Below the pieces are notes generated by a model. That model was not told the origin of the DNA. It made no database searches and saw only the letters and a list, made by a program, of their open reading frames with translations. From a virus, in IMG/VR virus record IMGVR_UViG_3300025098_000215, positions 1 through 28,543 of that record: 28,543 bases of DNA; one strand, written 5' to 3'. Both the position numbers and the translations under genes were made by a program. Shown piece by piece: positions 15,779-23,915 of the stretch; position 1 is the first letter of the stretch, and the number at the start of each line of letters is the position of its first letter.

Positions 15779-18169
15779 CTATCGGGCTGTTACAGGTACT
15801 CCGCCTGATGTTACAAATGGGTTTTCTGCAAATGCCATGTAGATATATGTTTCTCCAGTTACATTAAATTTAGCACCACTTTCAGAGTCTTCTCTAAGCT
15901 TAAATCCATTACTTAAAAATTCTAATCTCATATCACCCTCTGGGTCATAAGTATTAGGCTCTAAATAATCAAGTTGTGAATTACTTGCATTGTGAATTCT
16001 TTTGTCATCAAGTATCATCCAATCGGTTGCACTAGTAATATTTTTATACATTACCCATTTAGTAGAAAAGCCTGTGTGAATAAATGGACCATCCAAACTT
16101 GAATTGCCTGAAAACTTGCCAAATTTAGAGTAGCCTTCTATTTCTGCGAAACAGTAGGCAACATAGGTAGTTCCATTTGAATTACTATCTCCTGCATACC
16201 CAACCGCAAAGGTACTTGAGCCAACTGAACTAGGGTGATTATCTCCCCAAGTTGCATTGTTCACATCATCAGCTTGAGCAGAGGTACTGTTTAATTTTAT
16301 TTCACTTCCTGCGGTTAAATCTTTGTGATAAACCATCCAATCCTCTACACTACTACGACCTTTTAAAATTATCATAGCAGGTGCTTTGCCTAGTCCATGA
16401 CCTATAGTGGAATTATCAGAGCCATTTCCTGTATAAGTAACAATACTAAATCCTGCAGTTTGATTAGCTGATACTGTAGATGTGATTGAGCCATCAGTGT
16501 TAGAAACTGCATTAGAATCTGAGCCTCTCCAATTCCAACCAACATAAGTACGACCAGACATATTAACATTACCACTTTCATAGCCACTATAAGTACCAGG
16601 CGTTAAAGTAAATCCATCTGAATTAAAAGATGATACATAGCCAAATTGGGGATTTGTTTGTTCAGCACCACTTTCATGAGTTTGAAGTTGTTTACCATTT
16701 CCTCTAACACTGTCATAAACAACTTGACCGCCAGATGAATTACGATTTTTAATCCAAACCCAATCAGGTGAAAATCCGACACCTGTAAAACTTCTTGTCG
16801 TATTATCTCCACTCCAAGTTAAGGTATTAAAATATTGACTTGCATCATCAATCGTAGGGGGTGATTCAGTTGCTAGGTTTTGAGTACATAGTGCTAGATA
16901 GCCAGAGGGTGGTGCGTATTCAAAGTTTCCATATCCGTTATCGTCACTGTTGCCAGATGAGATTGAGAATGGTGGGTTGCCATAATTACCAGATTGACCA
17001 CTACTACCACTATTTATATATCCATGACAACCAATAAGCCATGTAGTGTTTGTATCTAATCCTGTAAAAGCAGTTCCTTGAGAAGCACCATTTTTATAAA
17101 ATGCTAATGTTCCATTATCTGCGTCAAGAGCAATACCAATAATATCACCTGTTGTATAACTCGCACCATAAGAACTAGCTGAGCCTTTGTTATTTTTATT
17201 ACCATTACTCTGATAATAAATTGCTTGGGTGTCTGGGTTGCCATTGTCATATGCTAATGGCTCTAAAATTCCACAAGAAGTAGCAGTGCCTACATTATCT
17301 ACTTTTATTTCTGCGTACCATTTACCACTAAATACACCTTGTGTTGAATAAGCTATTCCATTAGAAGCACCTTGTACTACTTTGCAATTTCCTTCTGAAA
17401 AAGTAGGATTGACTGATGTTCTTTTAAATAATGAATTAAAAGTAGCAAAGTTATTAGTCGGTGTATCTGTTGTAATATCTGTTGGTCCAGATAAATTCGT
17501 TGGAGAAAATGTATTATCATTACCTGAACTATCTTCACCTATATTACCTGTGTTGTTAAACTTTAAATAAAAACCATTCGTGCCATACGTTCCTGTGTAT
17601 TCGATTGGTTTCCATATACCACTATCTTCATCAAATTCACCAAAGTCTGTAGGTGCTTTTGCAGTTCCGTCTATAAAGTGTACCTCTGCCATGTAGCCAT
17701 CAAAATACCCACCAGTTGTATTGGAGTATCTACCCATTACCATTTCATTTGTGTTGTTAATAGCACCATTACCACTAATTGACTTGGAACTGCGTTCAAC
17801 ACTATTTACATATAATTTTAAAGTTGATGTATTCGCTTGTAAAACCACATGATACCAAGCTGATGGGTCTCTAAAAAGTGCAGATGAAATGGTAGGTGAT
17901 GAGGGAGTGTTCCAATAAGAATAAAATTGACCATTAATTAAGGCAAGTCCTGTTCCGTCTTGTCCTGCACTCCAACCACCTGCAGTGAAAATATTAAGAG
18001 TCCCTAAAGGATTTATTTTTAACCAAGCACTCCAAGTCCAAACTGCTCTATTCCCTGCACTTGATGGAGTTCTTTGTAAAGATGGTCCATCATCATCATT
18101 AAATCTTAGGGAATTATCAATGCTAAAAGCACCTCCTGGTATATTTGATCCGACAATAGGAAATGTCAT
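15779..18169 (-). CDS. LamG/SPRY-domain virion surface protein
   Basis: 796 residues. The N-terminal ~190 residues form a LamG/concanavalin-like domain (WTWSAWLKIN, WYHVVLQANTSTLKLYVNS, MVMGRYSN). About 255-425 is a SPRY-like domain (GKWYAEIKVD, GDIIGIALDADNGTLAFYKNG). The last third has three tandem units of the kind GFSPDWVWIKNR...VVYDS, each ending in an aromatic strand (YVGWNWRG, YVAYCFAE, YIYMAFAE). It is probably a carbohydrate- or receptor-binding fibre/decoration, placed unusually between portal and scaffold. AGGAG precedes the TAATG start. Confidence 0.85.
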   Translation of the reverse strand: MTFPIVGSNIPGGAFSIDNSLRFNDDDGPSLQRTPSSAGNRAVWTWSAWLKINPLGTLNIFTAGGWSAGQDGTGLALINGQFYSYWNTPSSPTISSALFRDPSAWYHVVLQANTSTLKLYVNSVERSSKSISGNGAINNTNEMVMGRYSNTTGGYFDGYMAEVHFIDGTAKAPTDFGEFDEDSGIWKPIEYTGTYGTNGFYLKFNNTGNIGEDSSGNDNTFSPTNLSGPTDITTDTPTNNFATFNSLFKRTSVNPTFSEGNCKVVQGASNGIAYSTQGVFSGKWYAEIKVDNVGTATSCGILEPLAYDNGNPDTQAIYYQSNGNKNNKGSASSYGASYTTGDIIGIALDADNGTLAFYKNGASQGTAFTGLDTNTTWLIGCHGYINSGSSGQSGNYGNPPFSISSGNSDDNGYGNFEYAPPSGYLALCTQNLATESPPTIDDASQYFNTLTWSGDNTTRSFTGVGFSPDWVWIKNRNSSGGQVVYDSVRGNGKQLQTHESGAEQTNPQFGYVSSFNSDGFTLTPGTYSGYESGNVNMSGRTYVGWNWRGSDSNAVSNTDGSITSTVSANQTAGFSIVTYTGNGSDNSTIGHGLGKAPAMIILKGRSSVEDWMVYHKDLTAGSEIKLNSTSAQADDVNNATWGDNHPSSVGSSTFAVGYAGDSNSNGTTYVAYCFAEIEGYSKFGKFSGNSSLDGPFIHTGFSTKWVMYKNITSATDWMILDDKRIHNASNSQLDYLEPNTYDPEGDMRLEFLSNGFKLREDSESGAKFNVTGETYIYMAFAENPFVTSGGVPVTAR

Positions 18170-20592
18170 TACAGCTCCTCTCGTTTAATCATTATCTTTG
18201 CGTTTTGTATTCCTTGCTTTGCCATGTCCATAGCATCTTTTGCCATCTTACGCTCGCGTTCGAGATCAGTATTTTCATCATTGATAATTACTTTTGATTC
18301 TTCTAATGTCATTTCGTCTTGATGCTTCTTTGCGTCTAAGGCTAGTCTTGCTTTGCGTAGTTCTAAATCTTGTTGTTGCAATTCAATCTGTTGTTCTTGC
18401 GTATCTTTCTTTTCGCCAGACATAATCTTTTGTTTTTCTTCATCTAACTTCATAATAGAATCTGATGCATTTGCTGTAAGCAAGGCAATTTGATTTTCTA
18501 CTTCTGGTGGAAGTGGTTGACCTGACATCATGGCTTGTACAATCTGAGGATCGCCAATCATTTGCGCTACTTCATTTCGGTATTTCATAGCCAAGTGATC
18601 TTGAATGTGAGATGATAAAGTTTGTATCATTACAGGGTTTCCTTTGTATGCAGGATTCTGCAGCATCGAGGCATGAGATACAATGTGAGCATCATGGTTT
18701 TGATCTGGTCTCGGGGTGAGAGGGGCACCTTTCATAGATGCCATGTTTTCCGTTACAGGGTCTGCAGAGATAGGTTGTTGCTGTTGCTTCAAATATCTTT
18801 GAGGCTCTTCAATACCCATTGCAGAAAATAATTCCATGCCTATTTGTTCCATGTTATATGCATTTGGATTCTGTTGTGCTATCTGCATGATGGCATTAAT
18901 TTTTGCTATGCGATGCGCTTCAGTTGGCATGTTTGGATCAGAGACAGGAAGAACATCAATTGACTTTAAATTAAAATCATTTTTGAAAACTTGCTGTGCA
19001 CCACCTGCGACCTCATACGGGTACAGATCAGGAAGATACTCAAAATCTAATCTCGCTAAGATTCGCAGGTCTTTGGATTGGGCGTTATGCAGACGCTTGT
19101 GCACAGCGCTGAACAACTTTGAACTTTGCTCAAGCAAAGCCATTGTTGTACCGACTGGACCATAGTTTGACGCTTGGTCTACTATGTTGTCGGTCGAGTC
19201 AGCAAACTCTTTTGCAGCATTAACAACATACTGCATTAAATTAAATAAAGTTCCTGAAGGTTCTTTGAATGGTAAAGGTTGTAATGATTTACCTAAGTCA
19301 CCCGCAGGACTATTAACTTCTCTCCACTCACCAGGAGCTATAGGCTCGTCTGGTGCTAACACTCGTAGTCCGTGTGCTTTGAATCCGCCAGGTAAATTTG
19401 CGAACGTACCTGCATCTACTAATTGTCTCATAGATGATGTTGCGGTTTTGGTTAAGCCTCCAATCAAGTGTAAGTATCCATAACCATAGAAACCTAAACC
19501 AGGAATCATGTAGTAATGAGTGAAGTATAATTTTTTTTCTTTTTTAAAATCTTCTGCATTCCAGTTTCTGCGAATTGCCAGAATCTTTCCTTCATCTGTC
19601 ATGTGAACAATGTAAGGAAGTTTTAATCCATCTGGATCTTCGAAGCCTGGTAAATCTAAGTTAACGTGCATCTCTAAAATTTCTACACGGTCAGTATCAC
19701 CATATGGTTTAGTCACACCTAAGATTTCATCAGAAGCTTCTTGAGCAGCTGACTCATCTAAGTAACTATCATTAACTTCTACATCAGCAAATGTTCCAGC
19801 CATCTGAAACTTTTTGATTTGATTCATAGACATAGAATACTTGTGAGTAAATCTCTCAGCAGTTTCTAAATCCGACGCGTAGTAGTCAATGTAAAAATCT
19901 TGTGCTTTAACATATTCAGTTCTTGGTCTTTGTAAACTAACATCCCAATATGTTTTCTTAAATGCAGAACCATAAAGCGCTACATAAAATAGCAAACGAT
20001 CGAGCTCAGGACCATACTCAGGCATTTGAACTTGTGTTTGATAATTCATAAAGTGACGCACACGATTTGCTTGCTCCATTTTCTGTTGAGTTTGTAAACC
20101 AACAATTCGTGTACGCACTGGACCTTCAGTGGGAAATAATTCTTTATATGCTTTTGCTTGAAACTTTACAACCGCCTGTGATAGTACAGGATGTGAAGAA
20201 GCACATGCTCCAGGAAATGGCTCATCGCTTTCTTCTGCTTTAAAACCTAAAAGGTCTACACCATCTTCGGCAATAGAATCGTATTCATCTCTTGATTGTT
20301 TGTCACGTTCAAATGAATCTTGTAGCTCATTGCCAATAGCGCCTAGCTCTTTGTCATCTATAAAATCTACGAGGTTCGCATCATGCTGCATTGCATCAGG
20401 GCTCATCTCCATATCGTCAAAGAGACCCATTGCCTCAGCTTCTTCTGCCATTGCTTTATTTTCTAGTGTAATCTCTGCACCACCATCAGGTGTTGCCATT
20501 ACATTAGTGTCTTGCTCTGGTGTTTCTGGTAAGTCTTCAAAGAGAGATAGTTCTTCTCCCTCTGGAATGTCAAATTGTTTTTCTACTGCCAT
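18169..20592 (-). CDS. Portal protein, long P22-like type
   Basis: 807 residues. The N-terminus is acidic and unstructured (~1-90). The portal core follows (FKAEESDEPFPGACASSHPV, YVALYGSAFKKTYWD, FYIDYYASDLETAERFTHKY). The C-terminal third is coiled-coil and Gln/Lys-rich (QQIELQQQDLELRKARLALD). The length and the FYxDYYA pattern fit P22-like/marine-podovirus portals, which form the dodecameric DNA gate. It lies 10 bases after terL, and AAGGA precedes the ATG. Confidence 0.9.
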   Translation of the reverse strand: MAVEKQFDIPEGEELSLFEDLPETPEQDTNVMATPDGGAEITLENKAMAEEAEAMGLFDDMEMSPDAMQHDANLVDFIDDKELGAIGNELQDSFERDKQSRDEYDSIAEDGVDLLGFKAEESDEPFPGACASSHPVLSQAVVKFQAKAYKELFPTEGPVRTRIVGLQTQQKMEQANRVRHFMNYQTQVQMPEYGPELDRLLFYVALYGSAFKKTYWDVSLQRPRTEYVKAQDFYIDYYASDLETAERFTHKYSMSMNQIKKFQMAGTFADVEVNDSYLDESAAQEASDEILGVTKPYGDTDRVEILEMHVNLDLPGFEDPDGLKLPYIVHMTDEGKILAIRRNWNAEDFKKEKKLYFTHYYMIPGLGFYGYGYLHLIGGLTKTATSSMRQLVDAGTFANLPGGFKAHGLRVLAPDEPIAPGEWREVNSPAGDLGKSLQPLPFKEPSGTLFNLMQYVVNAAKEFADSTDNIVDQASNYGPVGTTMALLEQSSKLFSAVHKRLHNAQSKDLRILARLDFEYLPDLYPYEVAGGAQQVFKNDFNLKSIDVLPVSDPNMPTEAHRIAKINAIMQIAQQNPNAYNMEQIGMELFSAMGIEEPQRYLKQQQQPISADPVTENMASMKGAPLTPRPDQNHDAHIVSHASMLQNPAYKGNPVMIQTLSSHIQDHLAMKYRNEVAQMIGDPQIVQAMMSGQPLPPEVENQIALLTANASDSIMKLDEEKQKIMSGEKKDTQEQQIELQQQDLELRKARLALDAKKHQDEMTLEESKVIINDENTDLERERKMAKDAMDMAKQGIQNAKIMIKREEL

Positions 20593-20602
20593 AAATCAAT
20601 CC

Positions 20603-22180
20603 TTAATAATAACGTCTGCGTTTTCTATTATACACTGATGACTCGTCTAAGTCAAGCCATGAATTATCACTATGTTCTAAGTACCCGCCATTACGTACAT
20701 ATAGCACTGCTTGTGTAACAGAGTCTACAATATCGTCATGAGGTCCCGATGGGAACTGGCGACACTCTTCAATAGTTTCTTTTGCCCACACTTTATCTAG
20801 TGGTGCGTAGATTCTTGCGTTATGAAACAAAGAACTGATAGCATATGCGCGTGATACTTTGTCTCGATCAGGTTGATACTCTTGTATAGGTAAACCTGCT
20901 AGTCTTAGGTCTTGAATTAACGATTGACCCGAAGCTTTTTTCTCAATCACTATGGAATCTGGCTTATGTTTCATAAATTTGTCCACAGCTTTCTGTCTTA
21001 GTGTAGGAAAATCCCAGCGACCCTTCTCCATTCCTAGCAATACCATGTTTGCCATGCTAAGTTCGTCCTTTTTAAAGACACCCCACGTAGTAATTACAGA
21101 ATAGTCTGCAGTTGTGCGGGTAGAGAACGCTGTATCCCAGGATTGTATGATAAAATCACACTCAGGAGGGTCTTCACTGCTCCAATCTTGCCAATAATCT
21201 ACTTGAATGATGCCCCCTGTCTCAGATGATGGGCTTTGTAGGTACAATGCGTCAAATTTAAACGGGGGTGTGTTGTTCTTTGTACGAATAATGTCCTCCG
21301 TTGACCAGCAAAATCCATTTTCGCGATCAGGTGCCCCCCAGAAAGACTCACCAAGCTTAGGTTCAGGGTACGTTTCTGATAAATACCCCTGTTCAATTAG
21401 AGAGTTTCTAGCTTTTGTTAGTTGTTCTGAAGATTCTGCAGTATTTAGCGCAGGTATTCGTACAACATTCCACTTATCTGCTAGGGGTGAAGCCTCTTGC
21501 TGCTTTAACAAGTGACCTGCTAAGTCATTTTCGTGCCACCTTGTCATCACCAGCACAACTTTTCCACCTGGCATTAGTCGTGTTCGTAAACCAGAAGCAT
21601 ACCATTCGTTTAATTGTTCACGCCTTGTCTTAGAATAAGCATCTTGCTCAGAGATTGGGTCATCAATAACTGCTAAGTGCGCACCAAAACCAGCGATACC
21701 TGAGCCAGAACCTGCAGCTAAGAAACTTCCTGCTACTTTGCCGCCTTCTTCTAGTGCCCAAGAGTTTGCTGCGCGATTATCTTTTTTAATTTTTACTTTA
21801 GGGAATATAGTGTTGTAGGCTGTGGTATTAATAATATCACGAATAGCTCTACCAAACTTAGTAGCTAAGTCATCTGAGTGAGATACTGCAATTTCCTGCC
21901 AATAAGGATTACGACCCAGCGCCCAAGCTGGAAAGTATGTTGAAGTAATAAGCGACTTAGATGAACGCGGAGATACAAATACCATTAGACGGTCAGTATC
22001 GCCTTGTTCTAATTTCATTAACTCATCGCATAACAGTCTATGGTGAGGTCCCACATTGAAGCTAGGGTTCATCAGCATTACAAATGCTAGTAAGTCATCA
22101 CGCGCTTGTTTGACTGCTAGCCTAGTTGCTGCGTCTCTATCTTCTACTGTGGCTTGAGAATTATTCTGTGATGTAAGCAA
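20603..22180 (-). CDS. terL: Terminase large subunit
   Basis: 525 residues. ATPase: Walker-A-like SPRSSKS (70-76, a deviant P-loop), Walker B VIDDPI (171-176) and coupling motif TRWHEND (213-219). Nuclease (RNase H-like): SWDTAF (D349), VIEKKASG (E413) and HDDIVD (D483/D486). It packages DNA and cuts it. The only good start is TTG at 22180. Seven codons upstream of an in-frame TAG (22196-22198) an ATG with AGGA begins at 22219, so the true start deserves checking. 78 bases separate it from terS. Confidence 0.95.
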   Translation of the reverse strand: MLTSQNNSQATVEDRDAATRLAVKQARDDLLAFVMLMNPSFNVGPHHRLLCDELMKLEQGDTDRLMVFVSPRSSKSLITSTYFPAWALGRNPYWQEIAVSHSDDLATKFGRAIRDIINTTAYNTIFPKVKIKKDNRAANSWALEEGGKVAGSFLAAGSGSGIAGFGAHLAVIDDPISEQDAYSKTRREQLNEWYASGLRTRLMPGGKVVLVMTRWHENDLAGHLLKQQEASPLADKWNVVRIPALNTAESSEQLTKARNSLIEQGYLSETYPEPKLGESFWGAPDRENGFCWSTEDIIRTKNNTPPFKFDALYLQSPSSETGGIIQVDYWQDWSSEDPPECDFIIQSWDTAFSTRTTADYSVITTWGVFKKDELSMANMVLLGMEKGRWDFPTLRQKAVDKFMKHKPDSIVIEKKASGQSLIQDLRLAGLPIQEYQPDRDKVSRAYAISSLFHNARIYAPLDKVWAKETIEECRQFPSGPHDDIVDSVTQAVLYVRNGGYLEHSDNSWLDLDESSVYNRKRRRYY

Positions 22181-22258
22181 CGCCGCCCCACAAAACTATT
22201 TGAGAATAAGTATCCACATCTTTTTGTCCTGTGTACAGCTCTAGCCTTGGTGTTAAAA

Positions 22259-22723
22259 TCATTTCTTTTTGTCTCCTGATACTACTTTAAGTTTAGGTGT
22301 TGCGATTCTTTTCAATCGCTCCACGTCACGCTGGATATCTTCTTCTGAATTACCTGATGCAAATGCATTCATAATAGTTGTTTCATTAACTGTCTTGTCA
22401 GTCCACAACGCTTTGTGTTTACCTAACAACTCCAGGCTTCGAATAGCCGCACTATAATCCCCTTCTTGTTCAGTTGCATCTGCAATACGAACTAATCGGC
22501 GCAAAATGTCATCCGCGTCAAGTTGTAGCCTGCGCATAGAATCTTGCTTGAGCTCCGCTACACGATCTCGAATACGATCCATTTTCAAAAACTGATACGA
22601 CTTTGCGTCAGCCACTTTGTCTGAGTAACCTGCGCGCTTTGCCGCTGCTTTTGAATTTAGGTCTTTAATGTATTCCTGGCAGAATAATTCTTGCCGACCT
22701 GTCAAGGGTTTATTTTTATCCAT
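22259..22723 (-). CDS. terS: Terminase small subunit
   Basis: 154 residues of the Terminase_2 family: LTGRQELFCQEYIKDLNSKA (helix-turn-helix region, ~7-26), AAKRAGYSDKVADAKSYQFL (~27-47), then a helical central domain (residues ~60-110) and a basic C-terminus (KRIATPKLKVVSGDKKK). It recognises viral DNA and recruits TerL. The ATG at 22723 lies only 8 bases after a TATAAT box, so the transcript may be nearly leaderless. Confidence 0.92.
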   Translation of the reverse strand: MDKNKPLTGRQELFCQEYIKDLNSKAAAKRAGYSDKVADAKSYQFLKMDRIRDRVAELKQDSMRRLQLDADDILRRLVRIADATEQEGDYSAAIRSLELLGKHKALWTDKTVNETTIMNAFASGNSEEDIQRDVERLKRIATPKLKVVSGDKKK

Positions 22724-22731
22724 GTTAAAAA

Positions 22732-22760
22732 ATTATAACATACCCCTCTTGTATAAACAA
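22732..22760 (-). promoter_or_regulatory. Late promoter of terS operon
   Basis: Minus-strand -35 TTGTTT (22755-22760), 17 bases, extended -10 TGT-TATAAT (22732-22740). An inverted repeat CTTGT...ACAAG (22749-22762) covers the -35 and could be an operator. The terS ATG is 8 bases after TATAAT. It reads into terS, terL and portal. Confidence 0.65.
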
Positions 22761-22772
22761 GGGCTGTTGTGG

Positions 22773-22855
22773 TACTATTCTAGTATCCCGCTTCGCGGGT
22801 GTCTCCTGTAAGAGAGGGGGCTTTAAAACGCTGACCTCACTCGGCGTGCCCCCTC
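22773..22855. other. Hairpin cluster before terS promoter
   Basis: Three stems in a row: TACTA-TTC-TAGTA (22773-22785), CCCGC-TTC-GCGGG (22787-22799), and a long-range GAGGGGGC (22814-22821)/GCCCCCTC (22848-22855) pair that encloses a smaller GCTGA/TCGGC stem. It could be a transcription barrier between the divergent gene blocks or a packaging/recognition site beside terS. Confidence 0.45.
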
Positions 22856-22868
22856 GAACAAAAAGCCT

Positions 22869-23075
22869 ATGGGTCATCATCGCATATTATCAAACGACAA
22901 AATCAAAAAAAGAATTTCGCGCTTATTGCGTGTGTTGTCACATGGCTTAAGCCCCAACCAATTTGCCGACCTGCTGGCGGACTTCCTCAGTCAAGGGGGC
23001 ACGCGAAAATCAGACAGGGTCGACCTCAGCCTCAAGGAATATATCGACAAGCACAAACGCCCGCCCGCTCCCTGA
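22869..23075 (+). CDS. Small basic protein, possible
   Basis: 68 residues, MGHHRILSNDKIKKRISRLL. It is basic, has two helix-like parts (LSPNQFADLLADFLSQGG) and ends KHKRPPAP. No good ribosome-binding site is visible before the ATG. Base composition is higher in GC than the plus-strand genes to the right. It lies immediately right of the hairpin cluster before terS, in the opposite direction. Possibly a real small gene; otherwise a chance ORF in a control region. Confidence 0.35.
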   Translation: MGHHRILSNDKIKKRISRLLRVLSHGLSPNQFADLLADFLSQGGTRKSDRVDLSLKEYIDKHKRPPAP

Positions 23076-23340
23076 AAAGGTGAGAAGGTAGGAAGGTCCT
23101 GAAATTTTGCTAAAATTTTTTTTGATGCATTATGTATGTATGTGCACACGTAGTTTTTTGGGGTGGGGTTTGGATTTTAGACCCCTCCCCCCTCTAATCA
23201 TCTCTACTATTCTTCTATAGTAATAATTTATTACTCCAGTATATGAGTCGTATATACTGAACAAACCACGAACACAAGCCCCAAACCCCTGCGACATATT
23301 GCGCATATACTTTTCTTTCGGGATATGTTCTACTTGATAT
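23076..23340. other. Non-coding gap with two inverted repeats
   Basis: Holds AAATTTT-GCT-AAAATTT (23102-23118) followed by five Ts, which could end plus-strand transcripts. It also holds a 10-bp near-perfect GC stem GGGGTGGGGT/ACCCCTCCCC (23160-23190) without a T run on either strand. TATACT boxes occur at 23253-23258 and 23306-23311. No convincing gene was seen. Confidence 0.4.
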
Positions 23341-23505
23341 ATGGAAAATACATTATTAAAATCTAAATCTTACGGTTGGCTCAAGCGTAAGGTTAAAAAC
23401 AGAACTAACAAAATTTACATGGGACAAAAAGTCGCACCTGTGTACAAAGTGTGGCAAATCGACTCACTCTGGTTTGCGAGACAAGTTGCCACAGCTAACA
23501 GATAA
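23341..23505 (+). CDS. Small basic ORF of 54 residues
   Basis: Starts MENTLLKSKSYGWLKRKVKN and ends LWFARQVATANR. Lys/Arg-rich with four Trp; no membrane segment. The ribosome-binding site is weak. A strong hairpin with a TTCG loop (23517-23532) lies 11 bases after the stop, which supports it as a transcribed gene. A TATACT box at 23306-23311 could be its -10. Function not recognised. Confidence 0.5.
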   Translation: MENTLLKSKSYGWLKRKVKNRTNKIYMGQKVAPVYKVWQIDSLWFARQVATANR

Positions 23506-23516
23506 GTCTAGATGAT

Positions 23517-23532
23517 AGCCCCTTCGGGGGCT
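23517..23532 (+). terminator. Hairpin terminator after the 54-residue ORF
   Basis: AGCCCC-TTCG-GGGGCT, a perfect 6-bp stem with a TTCG tetraloop followed by TTTC. A second hairpin CCTAC-ACTT-GTAGG (23537-23550) follows. The short T run makes termination likely but not certain. Confidence 0.6.
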
Positions 23533-23602
23533 TTCACCTACACTTGTAGGCATGAAGTACTGATGCGTGAAAATCGTAGGGTACCCCATGACCAAAATAA
23601 AG

Positions 23603-23681
23603 TGCGACTATATGTCGCATCAGGCATTTTGTCGCAGGATATAGTGTCGCATATACTCGGCTAATTGTCGCACTGCGACAA
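23603..23681. repeat. GTCGCA/TGCGAC repeat cluster
   Basis: Six copies in 77 bases: TGCGAC 23603-23608 and GTCGCA 23614-23619 (an inverted pair around TATAT), GTCGCA 23631-23636, 23646-23651 and 23667-23672, TGCGAC 23674-23679. The last two form the palindrome TTGTCGCACTGCGACAA (23665-23681). Candidate binding sites of the protein that also recognises GTGCGACA at the promoters, or iterons of an origin. Confidence 0.6.
23637..23660 (+). repeat. GTCGCATATACTCGG repeat, copy 1
   Basis: GGATATAG then TGTCGCATATACTCGG. Copy 2 at 27919-27941 has GGATATTT and GTCGCGTATACTCGG, differing by one base in the last 15. Both contain TATACT right after GTCGC. Confidence 0.55.
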
Positions 23682-23706
23682 CCCGCCCCATGTGACCAAA
23701 ATAACC

Positions 23707-23734
23707 TTGCTATTTTAAATCATGGTGTCATACT
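23707..23734 (+). promoter_or_regulatory. Early-type promoter P1
   Basis: TTGCTA, 16 bases, CATACT. It has the spacing of the other plus-strand promoters but no exact GTGCGACA at the usual distance; palindromic GTCGCA repeats end 26 bases upstream. The transcript would start near 23741 and cross the folded region 23738-23812. Confidence 0.45.
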
Positions 23735-23838
23735 CTAACCTACTTTTAACAACTGATTTAATAGACTTTTTAAATAACTATTTCAAATGTAGGTCGATCT
23801 CATTAGTTATTTATCATACTATTAAACGGTTGTTGGGG

Positions 23839-23883
23839 GTGCGACAGTTTTGACATTGACTTTAAAATTCAATCTGTCATACT
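23839..23883 (+). promoter_or_regulatory. Early-type promoter P2 with GTGCGACA box
   Basis: GTGCGACA (23839-23846), 9 bases, TTGACT (23856-23861), 16 bases, CATACT (23878-23883). A second TTGACA lies just before the -35. It drives the 23916-24146 gene. Confidence 0.65.
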
Positions 23884-23915
23884 GAATTTAGAAATTGATT
23901 GAGAGGCAATAAATT

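Larger units (their letters stand above)
23584..23704 (+). repeat. Direct repeats flanking the GTCGCA cluster
   Basis: CCCCATGACCAAAATAA (23584-23600) and CCCCATGTGACCAAAATAA (23686-23704) flank the repeat cluster on both sides. They differ only by an inserted TG. An AT-rich segment with promoter P1 follows. Confidence 0.6.
23506..23915. other. Non-coding control region, candidate origin
   Basis: Contains the terminator at 23517, the flanked GTCGCA cluster (23584-23704), promoter P1, two interleaved inverted repeats (23738-23747 with 23785-23794; AAATAACTA 23772-23780 with TAGTTATTT 23804-23812) and promoter P2. An AT-rich tract sits beside the repeats, as in iteron-type origins. No gene longer than about 43 codons is supported. 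Confidence 0.4.

Noticed and set aside
23160-23190. Large GC hairpin as a terminator
   Set aside because: The T run lies before the hairpin on the plus strand, and an A run follows it on the minus strand, so it does not fit an intrinsic terminator in either direction.
23584-23704. CRISPR-like array
   Set aside because: The repeats are only six bases and the spacing is irregular (15 to 21 bases); this is a binding-site cluster, not a CRISPR.
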